21,671 nucleotides of DNA from an uncultured Bacteroidota bacterium (GTDB taxonomy: Bacteria; Bacteroidota; Bacteroidia; Chitinophagales; Chitinophagaceae). Below are positions 14,922 through 21,671 of this stretch, one piece after another (position 1 is the first letter of the stretch; each line of letters starts with the position of its first letter). The notes beneath the pieces were generated by a model, which had not been told where the DNA came from, ran no database searches, and was given only the letters and a program-made list of their open reading frames with translations. The translations under genes were made by a program, and so were the position numbers. Location: NCBI GenBank assembly GCA_946480675.1, contig CAMLKS010000003.1, positions 1-21,671 of the forward strand, written 5' to 3'.

Positions 14922-16895
14922 TTATTGAATTACTAAGTTAGTAACATTATTGCTTGTTACAGAAAAATCTACCATGGTTTCTTCCGCATACGGCAGGTTA
15001 GGATTTTTCTTGTATCCTGCACGATAACTACCAGGTAATACTTTCAGTTTCAACTCTTTACCACTTCCATCCACATTCAGATTATAAAAGGTTCTGAATC
15101 TATCCCCGTATGGATATTGTAAAGTGACTTTGCCTAAAGGTTTGCTATTATCTATTATCAGTTCCCCTTCTTCCGGTATCTCTATACCATGAATGGTACC
15201 AAAATCCAGGTCAAACGATTTGCGCCAAGGGGGTAGCGTATTTACCTCTACAAAATAAGTACCCGGCTCATATTCAATACGTTCTGTAGTTTTTTGATAT
15301 ACAACAGGTGCGCTGTCAAATCGTTTTACAACGCTTGCTTTATAATCGGTCATAGGCCTCTTGCCATTGCCCAGATAGGCAAAGTCGATAGAGCCTTTGG
15401 TTACCTGCACCAGTACTGTATTGTCTTTTGATGGTTCCACTACTACATTCGGAACTACGAGGTTACTTTTGCCTGTTATTCTCAGGTTATATGTACCGGC
15501 TGTTATTTTTTGCGGGTGCGGTTTGCCATATACATCTACCGTACGGTTAAATTTATGGACGGGTTTATTGGTTTTTACATCATACAGCACTATTTCCGGT
15601 GCCGATTGGTAGAACTTATTTTTCCCATCTGTAAACAAAACTGAAAGGGTACTTTCTTTACTGGTATTGTCAGTACTTTCCTGTTTTATTGTTTTTAGTT
15701 CCTGTGGTTTTGTGGTTTGCGCAGGTGGTTTGGTAGCTACTGGTTTAGGTTGCGGTTTTACTGCCGGCTTGGGTTGCGGCTTAGGCGTTATTACCGGTGG
15801 TTTTGTCGTTGGCATTGCTACTACAGGTGGCGTAGCAGCGGGCACCGGCCTTGGTTGGGGTTCATCAGGTATTGCCGGTAATTTGAAAGGTGGCAGGTAT
15901 AATGGCGTATATTCCCTGGTAGCATAGTACACCGGCAAGCTGCGTACCGATTTTGCTATACTCATGCTCTCAATAATCTCTTTCGCCAGTTTCTTTTCCG
16001 GCGCAGGTGCCGGGTCATTGGTTCGGTTGGTAATGTCGCGCGTAGGTTGAGGAACCACTACAGGCGGTTGCTGCACGGGTGGTCGGGTTACTTCCGGCTT
16101 AGGTTTCGGGGGTTCTGCTGCCGGGGGTTCCACCTCCTGTGTCACTTTAAACTTAGGGATATCTACCTTCAATACACTGGGTGTATTTACAACAGCAGAT
16201 TCCAGCAGCTTTTTATCTATGCGCTGCATCACAAACATTTGCCTGTACGCATCTACTATTTTACCTACCGCAGGTTTCAATTCATCTTCCTTGCTTACCA
16301 GCAGGTAATTGCCTAAGCAATTATATTGCCCTTTCAGTGCAGCATCGTTTACAAGGCTTAGAATGTATGGTTTAAATTCTATTTTTTTCGAAAGCAACTT
16401 CTCCATCACCTCACAGATGTTTCCTCCGCAACTTTCGCCACCGTCGGTTACCAGTATCAGGCTGTATGTATTCCGCAGCGGATCGGTAAGGTCATTTTCT
16501 ACCGCTTCCTTCAATGAAAAAGCAATAGGGGAAACACCAATGGGCCGCAATGCAGCCAGCCGCAGTGACATCTGGGTAAGATTGTCCTTGCTAAACATCA
16601 CCTCTCTTCGCGTATCATAGCAATTGTTTTCCTGAGCGGGATATTGGTGGCCGTATACCCTCAGGGCAAACTCTACATCTTTGTTTACCTTATAAAGGCT
16701 ATCAATAAGTGCGGTAATAATGCGCGATGCGGCATCAAAACGCCTTTCATTGCCTATCCATTTATTACCCATGCTCGATGAGCCATCCAGCAGTATCAGA
16801 ATACGTGGTTGCTTTACATTTCCAGGAGCCTGGCCATGTACATAAAATCCTATTACCAGCAACAAAAAAACCAGTGCCGTCCTTACAGTCTGCAT
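14922..16895 (-). CDS. Secreted von Willebrand factor A protein with Pro/Lys-rich linkers
   Basis: The 657-residue product has a signal peptide (residues 1-22, ending FYVHGQ, without a lipobox Cys). A VWA domain spans about 30-220. Its metal site is complete: D37, S39 and S41 (LLDGSSSMG), S122 in PIGVSPIAFSL as the likely Thr/Ser position, and D151 in LVTDGGESCGG. Two proline-rich segments follow, about 256-300 (EPPKPKPEVTRPPVQQPP) and 331-398 (PKPQPKPAVKPQPKPVATKP), similar to the extended periplasm-spanning linker of TonB. The C-terminal 240 residues form beta-rich repeats (for example HKFNRTVDVYGKPHPQKI, KVLPGSYRAGY) that I cannot assign. VWA domains usually bind protein partners through the metal. 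It is probably periplasmic or surface-exposed. It is the first gene of an operon with two acyltransferases. The function is unknown to me. Confidence 0.8.
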   Translation of the reverse strand: MQTVRTALVFLLLVIGFYVHGQAPGNVKQPRILILLDGSSSMGNKWIGNERRFDAASRIITALIDSLYKVNKDVEFALRVYGHQYPAQENNCYDTRREVMFSKDNLTQMSLRLAALRPIGVSPIAFSLKEAVENDLTDPLRNTYSLILVTDGGESCGGNICEVMEKLLSKKIEFKPYILSLVNDAALKGQYNCLGNYLLVSKEDELKPAVGKIVDAYRQMFVMQRIDKKLLESAVVNTPSVLKVDIPKFKVTQEVEPPAAEPPKPKPEVTRPPVQQPPVVVPQPTRDITNRTNDPAPAPEKKLAKEIIESMSIAKSVRSLPVYYATREYTPLYLPPFKLPAIPDEPQPRPVPAATPPVVAMPTTKPPVITPKPQPKPAVKPQPKPVATKPPAQTTKPQELKTIKQESTDNTSKESTLSVLFTDGKNKFYQSAPEIVLYDVKTNKPVHKFNRTVDVYGKPHPQKITAGTYNLRITGKSNLVVPNVVVEPSKDNTVLVQVTKGSIDFAYLGNGKRPMTDYKASVVKRFDSAPVVYQKTTERIEYEPGTYFVEVNTLPPWRKSFDLDFGTIHGIEIPEEGELIIDNSKPLGKVTLQYPYGDRFRTFYNLNVDGSGKELKLKVLPGSYRAGYKKNPNLPYAEETMVDFSVTSNNVTNLVIQ

Positions 16896-16915
16896 TATGT
16901 GAAATCCCGTTATTA

Positions 16916-16945
16916 CAAACCTACACCAAATGGCTGAACATTAAA
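16916..16945 (-). promoter_or_regulatory. Candidate promoter of the VWA-acyltransferase operon
   Basis: On the minus strand TAGGTTTG (16923 to 16916) exactly matches TAnnTTTG. TTTA (16945-16942) stands 18 bases upstream as a partial -33. There are 20 bases from the -7 element to the ATG at 16895. Confidence 0.5.
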
Positions 16946-17056
16946 TATTAAAGTCTTCCCGCCAAGAGGGTAATTATCATTTTTTACAATAACATGTAAA
17001 AAACAAGTTATGCATATTATTGGCTCTATTTTAACCCCCTTCACTGTCAAAATGCC

Positions 17057-17064
17057 TAACTTTG
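17057..17064 (+). promoter_or_regulatory. Candidate -7 promoter element of korA
   Basis: TAACTTTG exactly matches TAnnTTTG and ends 17 bases before the ATG at 17082. The -33 region is poor: the nearest TTTA (17030-17033) is 23 bases upstream. The element lies inside the longer open frame that begins at 17010, which argues against that earlier start. The rest of the 186-base divergent region (16896-17081) shows AT-rich sequence and nothing else I can name. Confidence 0.5.
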
Positions 17065-17081
17065 CAGCCTATTTTTATCAT

Positions 17082-18926
17082 ATGCCAGTTTCAACTCAGG
17101 TTGTAGAAGATGTAGTCATAAAGTTTGCGGGCGACAGTGGTGACGGGATGCAACTTACAGGTAGCCAGTTTACCAACAGTACTGCTTTATTGGGTAACGA
17201 CCTTTCCACCTTTCCGGATTTTCCGGCAGAAATACGTGCCCCACAGGGTACTGTACCCGGTGTAAGTGGTTACCAGCTACATTTTTCCAGCAACCGCATA
17301 TATACCCCGGGTGACAGTTGTGATGTGTTGGTGGTTATGAACGCCGCTGCACTGAAGGTAAACCTGAAATCGCTGAAACCCGGTGGCATCATCATTGCCA
17401 ATACCGATGGTTTCGATTCGAAAAACCTGCGTCTTGCAAATTATCCCGATGGTGTTAACCCCATCGAGGATGATTCGTTGACAAACTATCAGCTATTTAA
17501 AATAGACGTTACCAAACTGACCCGTGAGGCCCTGAAGGAAATACAGATGGGCACCAAAGAAAAAGACCGTGCAAAAAACATGTTTGTATTGGGCTTTTTA
17601 TATTGGCTCTATAACAGGGATATGTCCTCTACTATTGCTTTCCTGCAGGACAAATTCGGGAAGCGCCAGGAAATATTTGACAGTAACCTGAAAGCACTGC
17701 AGGCTGGCTACAATTACGGTGATACGGTAGAGGCTTTTACCACACGCTATAAAGTTGAAAAGGCCAAATTGCCTGCCGGAAAATACAGGGGTATAACAGG
17801 CAATGCCGCACTAGCGTATGGCATTGTAGCTGCGGGTGAAAAATCGGGCTTACCTATATTCTTAGGTACTTATCCTATTACACCGGCATCAGACATCCTG
17901 CACGAATTATCCCGTTTCAAAAACTTTGGTATCCGCACCTTCCAGGCAGAGGATGAAATAGCAGGTATCACATCTGCCATTGGCGCTTCTTATGGTGGCA
18001 GCTTAGGCGTTACCACCACATCGGGCCCAGGCATGGCACTGAAAACAGAAGCGATGGGCCTGGCAGTGATGTTGGAAATACCATTGCTCATCGTAAACAT
18101 ACAACGGGGCGGCCCATCTACCGGCTTGCCCACCAAAACAGAACAGAGCGACCTTTTACAGGCGTATTATGGACGTAATGGGGAATGCCCCATGCCTGTC
18201 ATTTCGGCTTCCACACCAAGCGATTGCTTTGATGCTGTATTTGAAGCAACAAGGATAGCAGTACAGCATATGACACCGGTTATCTTCCTGAGCGATGGTT
18301 ATATAGCCAACGGGGCGGAACCCTGGCGTTTTCCCCAATCGGCCGACCTACCTGCTATAGAAGTAAACTTTAAAACAGCGCTGGCAGAAGGCGAAGATAA
18401 ATTTATGCCCTACCAGCGCGATGAAAAACTGGTGCGCCCATGGTCTGTGCCCGGTTATGCAGGTTTGGAGCATCGCATAGGTGGCCTGGAAAAAGAAGAT
18501 ATTACAGGCAATATTTCTTACGATCCTGAGAACCACCAGCATATGGTGAAAACAAGGGAAGAAAAAATAGCCCGCATTGCTGATTATATACCGCTGCAAA
18601 CACTTGATAGCGGCCCTGAAACAGGAGATGTACTCGTATTGGGTTGGGGCTCTACTTATGGTGCCATCAAAAGCGCGGTATCAGAGCTACAGGCACATGG
18701 CAAACAAGTTGCACACGCACATTTGCGCCATCTGCGCCCGTTCCCGAAAAATCTGGGCGACATACTCACAAGCTATAAGAAAGTGCTGATACCGGAGATC
18801 AACAATGGTCAATTAATAAAAATTATCCGTGATCAATATCTGATAGATGCTGTAGGATACAATAAAATAAAAGGTGTACCTATCACAAGAGCCGAACTGG
18901 TAACAGCAATAACTGAATTATTATAA
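17082..18926 (+). CDS. korA: 2-oxoacid:ferredoxin oxidoreductase, fused gamma-alpha subunit (KorA type)
   Basis: The 614-residue product has the gamma domain first (residues 10-200; VVIKFAGDSGDGMQLTGSQF), then the alpha domain from about 240. That domain carries TYPITPASDILHELSRF (YPITP from 264), FQAEDEIAGI, TTSGPGMALKTEAMGLA and the QRGGPSTGLPTKTEQSD signature from 341, ending in a transketolase-C-like domain (VLVLGWGSTYGAIKSA). This arrangement is that of the 2-oxoglutarate:ferredoxin oxidoreductase alpha chain, which decarboxylates 2-oxoglutarate to succinyl-CoA and reduces ferredoxin. It needs a beta subunit carrying the thiamine pyrophosphate site and an iron-sulfur cluster. The beta gene is often adjacent but is not next to it here, since a hairpin follows directly. 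Substrate (2-oxoglutarate or another 2-oxoacid) is inferred from the motif, not proven. The ATG at 17082 is preferred over 17010 because the promoter element lies between them. Confidence 0.9.
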   Translation: MPVSTQVVEDVVIKFAGDSGDGMQLTGSQFTNSTALLGNDLSTFPDFPAEIRAPQGTVPGVSGYQLHFSSNRIYTPGDSCDVLVVMNAAALKVNLKSLKPGGIIIANTDGFDSKNLRLANYPDGVNPIEDDSLTNYQLFKIDVTKLTREALKEIQMGTKEKDRAKNMFVLGFLYWLYNRDMSSTIAFLQDKFGKRQEIFDSNLKALQAGYNYGDTVEAFTTRYKVEKAKLPAGKYRGITGNAALAYGIVAAGEKSGLPIFLGTYPITPASDILHELSRFKNFGIRTFQAEDEIAGITSAIGASYGGSLGVTTTSGPGMALKTEAMGLAVMLEIPLLIVNIQRGGPSTGLPTKTEQSDLLQAYYGRNGECPMPVISASTPSDCFDAVFEATRIAVQHMTPVIFLSDGYIANGAEPWRFPQSADLPAIEVNFKTALAEGEDKFMPYQRDEKLVRPWSVPGYAGLEHRIGGLEKEDITGNISYDPENHQHMVKTREEKIARIADYIPLQTLDSGPETGDVLVLGWGSTYGAIKSAVSELQAHGKQVAHAHLRHLRPFPKNLGDILTSYKKVLIPEINNGQLIKIIRDQYLIDAVGYNKIKGVPITRAELVTAITELL

Positions 18927-18954
18927 AATAAAGGGGCTAATAGCCCCTTTATTT
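18926..18954. terminator. Bidirectional terminator between korA and the GT2 gene
   Basis: A 13-bp stem (18926-18938 with 18942-18954) has the core AAAGGGGCT/AGCCCCTTT and a 3-base loop. T-rich sequence follows on the plus strand (tttatttattctt), and A-rich sequence on the other side gives T residues on the minus strand. It starts at the last base of the korA stop and overlaps the stop of the GT2 gene, so it can serve both converging transcripts. Confidence 0.88.
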
Positions 18955-19912
18955 ATTCTTCATCTTTTACATCGTCCAGCGTCGATTTATCTATCACATA
19001 CAGTGGCCTGTTGCGCACATTGCTGATGATACGGCTGATATATTCGCCTATGATACCCAGCGATAACAGTTGCACACCGCCAAGGAAAGTAATACTGATG
19101 ATGGTAGATGCCCAGCCCGGTACGGTACGCGCATCCATAAAGTACGCCCACAGTGCATACACACCTATCAGGAAAGATATAATGCACACTGCAAAGCCAA
19201 GCTTTGTAGCCACTTTCAAGGGTGAATCTGAAAAAGCGGTGATACCATTAAACGCAAGGCGCAACATTTTTTTGAAAGGATAATTAGTTGTTCCGAACCT
19301 GCGCTCATCTCTCTCAAACATCACATAGGTACTTTTAAACCCAAGCCATGCTATCTGCCCCCGTATGTATTTATCGTACTCCTTCATTTGCTTCAGGTAT
19401 TCCAGCACATCTCGGCTTATCAATCGGAAATCGCCCACATCCAATGGTATCTCAAAACTAACCAGGCGGGCCATTAGCCTGTAAAATATTTTGGCTGTTA
19501 CTCGTTTGAATAGTGTTTCGCCTTTGCGTTTACTACGCTTGGCATATACTACTTTATACCCATCCCGATATTGATTATACATTTCCGGTATCAGCTCAGG
19601 CGGGTCTTGCAGGTCGCCGTCTATGGTCACAATCGCTTCGCCACGTGCGGCATCCATACCTGCGGTAATGGCTATCTGATGGCCAAAGTTGCGGGAGAAA
19701 GTGATATAATGCAGCTTTGAATCTTTACTGCATACTACTTTCAATTTTTCGAGAGAACTATCCCGGCTACCGTCATTTACAAATATGATTTCGTAATTAT
19801 CAGTAATACTTCGGGCGGCTTCCGACATTCTGCGTACCAGTTCATCAATGATCATTTCTTCATTGTAAACAGGCACTACAATCGATAATGCTATAGGATA
19901 GTGTTTTTTCAT
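18953..19912 (-). CDS. GT2 glycosyltransferase, polyprenyl-phosphate sugar synthase type
   Basis: The 319-residue product has the GT-A core ALSIVVPVYNEE (residues 8-19), IIFVNDGSRDSS and the metal-binding D98-G-D100 in VTIDGDLQDPPELIPEM. FRLISRDV follows, then two C-terminal membrane segments at about 236-259 and 266-290. This is the layout of GtrB/ArnC/DPM1-like enzymes that move a sugar from a nucleotide donor to undecaprenyl or dolichyl phosphate on the cytoplasmic face. The GT39 gene lies 11 bases upstream on the same strand, a fitting partner that could use the lipid-linked sugar. The sugar is not readable from sequence. The stop overlaps the terminator hairpin shared with korA. Confidence 0.9.
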   Translation of the reverse strand: MKKHYPIALSIVVPVYNEEMIIDELVRRMSEAARSITDNYEIIFVNDGSRDSSLEKLKVVCSKDSKLHYITFSRNFGHQIAITAGMDAARGEAIVTIDGDLQDPPELIPEMYNQYRDGYKVVYAKRSKRKGETLFKRVTAKIFYRLMARLVSFEIPLDVGDFRLISRDVLEYLKQMKEYDKYIRGQIAWLGFKSTYVMFERDERRFGTTNYPFKKMLRLAFNGITAFSDSPLKVATKLGFAVCIISFLIGVYALWAYFMDARTVPGWASTIISITFLGGVQLLSLGIIGEYISRIISNVRNRPLYVIDKSTLDDVKDEE

Positions 19913-19923
19913 TGAATCAGATT

Positions 19924-21390
19924 TTAAAGAGTGTTTGCCGGTACCTTAACCTTTATTATTTCACAAACCTTTACATCACCGATAGACTCTACTATTTCAA
20001 AATCGTAATTTCTATTTATATGCTCTTTTATGGAAGGACTAAAAACAATGACCTTATCAGTGGGCACTAAATTATTGACATCTTTATATGGCAACTTAGT
20101 AGGATGTATTTTGAGATAGTAATTAATATTTTGGTCTGTTTTACTATCGTTTGTGAAAAGGTAGCCATCTATCTTACGTTTCCCTTCTCTTACACTTTTC
20201 ATATACAATGCCATGCTACTGTTTTCATCGGTACCGGTATGAGGTGATAAGACAAAGTCTATTATATTATAATACGGAAGAACAAATACAAATATTAATA
20301 TAGACACGTATGCTATAACCCGTACTTTCTTACTTGCAAGGCTATGCATTGAAACATAGCTTATTATATAAGAAACACCGATAGCCGTAATAACAGCCAT
20401 TATAGGAAACACCGGTAGATCATACCAATATAGTTTCGATTCGGAAGCAGAGAGCACCAAATAAAATATTACAACTACTAATGACAAATAGATAGTCAGG
20501 TTTTCTATCACTTTATCGGCAGATAGTACACCGATGACAATACCCAATAAAAACAGCATTATCCAGAACGTGAAATGCGCAGTGGAAAGCAAGGTAACAT
20601 AAAACATAGGCCCTCCGCTGTGCCCCTCTATCACCGTTCCAAACCTGCCACTTATTTCATTTTCCATTACGGCAGCAATGTATCCGGGGTTATAATGTTC
20701 TCTCAGTAAATAATATCCTACGGTAAGAAATAAAAAAACACCCAGTCCTATGTAGAAATACCGGTTATTAAAAATATTCGTTAATCTGCGTTGTATCAAC
20801 GTGTATATGAAAAGAGCAGGTAAGAAGAAAAAGCCCGCTATACCCTTTGTAAGTATAGCTCCGGCTATATAAATAAAGAACCATAGCAAGTATTTTCCTT
20901 TATCTGTTTGCAAGTACAGGAAGTACATAAAAATATATGCTGTGGTGAAAAACGCAAGCAAAGCATCGTAATCGCCAGTACGCGTGCCATGTTGCTTTAC
21001 ATATCCGCCTGTAGTTACCAATACAAATGCTGCTATAAAGGCAGTTCTTTTATTTCCTGACGTTTTGTTGGTAAACCAAAAGACAAGAAAGAATGTGCAA
21101 ATAGCAGCCAGCGCAGATGGCATACGTATGCCTAATTCACCGGTTCCGAAAACTTTCATGGATAAAGACATCAGCCATATCATCAATGGTGGCTTGGTAT
21201 TCCACATATCTGGCTGGTAATCATAGGTTGTTACCCACAGGTTACCGGTTTGCAACATTTCAAAAGCATTATTTGCAAGACGTGATTCATCCCAGAGCTC
21301 AACAGGCATATCCGTCAGATGCGCAAATACAGGTAATATAATGACCAGCGTAAGTAAAATAATCCAAAGATGAGGCTTAATAAATTTCAT
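19924..21390 (-). CDS. GT39-family (PMT/ArnT-like) membrane glycosyltransferase
   Basis: The 488-residue polytopic protein opens with a membrane helix and the first periplasmic loop motif ELWDESRLANNAFEMLQTGN. There D34-E35 is the expected catalytic or metal site of GT-C transferases, and the conserved NTKPPLMIWL (64-73) follows. About ten to twelve hydrophobic segments extend to roughly residue 375, then a soluble tail of about 110 residues (from SPHTGTDENSS), probably periplasmic. ArnT/PMT enzymes take a sugar from a polyprenyl-phosphate carrier and attach it to lipid A or protein; which acceptor applies here is unknown. A TTG two codons earlier (21396) gives MLMKF; the ATG at 21388-21390 is more likely. 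No clear -7 element is seen in the 52 bases separating it from the divergent photolyase gene. GT2 follows in the same operon. Confidence 0.88.
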   Translation of the reverse strand: MKFIKPHLWIILLTLVIILPVFAHLTDMPVELWDESRLANNAFEMLQTGNLWVTTYDYQPDMWNTKPPLMIWLMSLSMKVFGTGELGIRMPSALAAICTFFLVFWFTNKTSGNKRTAFIAAFVLVTTGGYVKQHGTRTGDYDALLAFFTTAYIFMYFLYLQTDKGKYLLWFFIYIAGAILTKGIAGFFFLPALFIYTLIQRRLTNIFNNRYFYIGLGVFLFLTVGYYLLREHYNPGYIAAVMENEISGRFGTVIEGHSGGPMFYVTLLSTAHFTFWIMLFLLGIVIGVLSADKVIENLTIYLSLVVVIFYLVLSASESKLYWYDLPVFPIMAVITAIGVSYIISYVSMHSLASKKVRVIAYVSILIFVFVLPYYNIIDFVLSPHTGTDENSSMALYMKSVREGKRKIDGYLFTNDSKTDQNINYYLKIHPTKLPYKDVNNLVPTDKVIVFSPSIKEHINRNYDFEIVESIGDVKVCEIIKVKVPANTL

Positions 21391-21442
21391 TAGCAATTAC
21401 GTATACAATCAACTTTTCTATTTAAAAATTGTTATCACGCTT

Positions 21443-21671
21443 ATGAAAGTGACCATTTTCTGGTTTCGTCGCGATCTTCGCCTGGATGACAACGCCGGTT
21501 TATATCAGGCATTAAAGTCAGGCTATCCTGTAGTACCGGTTTTTATTTTTGATACCAATATACTCAACGACCTACAGGAAAAAGCAGATAAACGGGTAGC
21601 TTTCATTCATGACACGCTGCAAGATATGCAGAAAAAGCTAAGAGATGTGGGCGCATCCTTATACGTATTGC
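21443..21671 (+). CDS. Deoxyribodipyrimidine photolyase/cryptochrome family, N-terminal part
   Basis: The frame from the ATG at 21443 is open to the window end (76 complete codons). The opening MKVTIFWFRRDLRLDDNAGL is the classic start of the photolyase/cryptochrome alpha/beta domain, followed by YPVVPVFIFDTNIL and RVAFIHDTLQDMQKKL. Photolyases use blue light and FAD to split pyrimidine dimers. The FAD domain lies beyond the window, so CPD photolyase, (6-4) photolyase and DASH-type cryptochrome cannot be separated. It diverges from the GT39 gene across 52 bases and no clear promoter element was found. Confidence 0.9.
   Translation, partial: MKVTIFWFRRDLRLDDNAGLYQALKSGYPVVPVFIFDTNILNDLQEKADKRVAFIHDTLQDMQKKLRDVGASLYVL

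Noticed and set aside
17010..17081. Longer korA start at ATG 17010
   Set aside because: The added 24 residues contain the TAACTTTG promoter element in their DNA and do not resemble the KorA N-terminus, which begins close to VVIKFAGDSGDG.

Overview
The window looks like an ordinary stretch of chromosome from a member of the Bacteroidota, most likely close to the Chitinophagaceae/Sphingobacteriia side. The phylum call rests on a PorZ-like type IX secretion protein with a C-terminal sorting-type domain, a DUF5686 outer-membrane protein fused to a carboxypeptidase-regulatory-like domain, a DUF6787-like small membrane protein, A-rich start regions with little Shine-Dalgarno signal, and several -7 elements of the Bacteroidota form TAnnTTTG. 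The family-level placement is inference. I see no CRISPR array, transposase, integrase, phage gene, tRNA or rRNA. No stretch longer than about 190 bases lacks a gene.

Layout. Bases 1-1532 hold the 3' part of rpsB (ribosomal protein S2, with an unusual Gly/Arg-rich tail), a hairpin with an embedded promoter, and tsf (EF-Ts) with its terminator. Bases 1564-4647 hold a porZ-like gene followed 2 bases later by recO. A DUF6787-like membrane protein is encoded on the minus strand, back-to-back with an M23 endopeptidase gene and bcp (peroxiredoxin) on the plus strand (4644-7179). The DUF5686 gene (minus) is divergent from a YkgJ-type cysteine-cluster gene (plus), which is followed by polA (10472-13309).

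A three-gene minus-strand operon occupies 16895-13312. It encodes a secreted von Willebrand factor A protein with Pro/Lys-rich linkers, a GNAT acetyltransferase and a BioF2/FemAB-like acyltransferase; the last two appear to start with TTG. The KorA-type subunit of a 2-oxoacid:ferredoxin oxidoreductase (plus) follows, without its beta subunit, and ends in a hairpin shared with a converging pair of glycosyltransferases (GT39 then GT2, minus). The window closes with the first 76 codons of a photolyase/cryptochrome gene.

The genes cover translation, DNA replication and repair (recO, polA, photolyase), the cell envelope (PorZ-like, M23, DUF5686, GT2/GT39) and central metabolism (KorA). The most unusual points are the RG-rich S2 tail, the promoter inside the rpsB-tsf hairpin, the recurrent very short leaders, the VWA-acyltransferase operon and the lone KorA subunit. 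I did not find clear evidence of a wholly new system; the VWA operon is the best candidate for an uncharacterised one.
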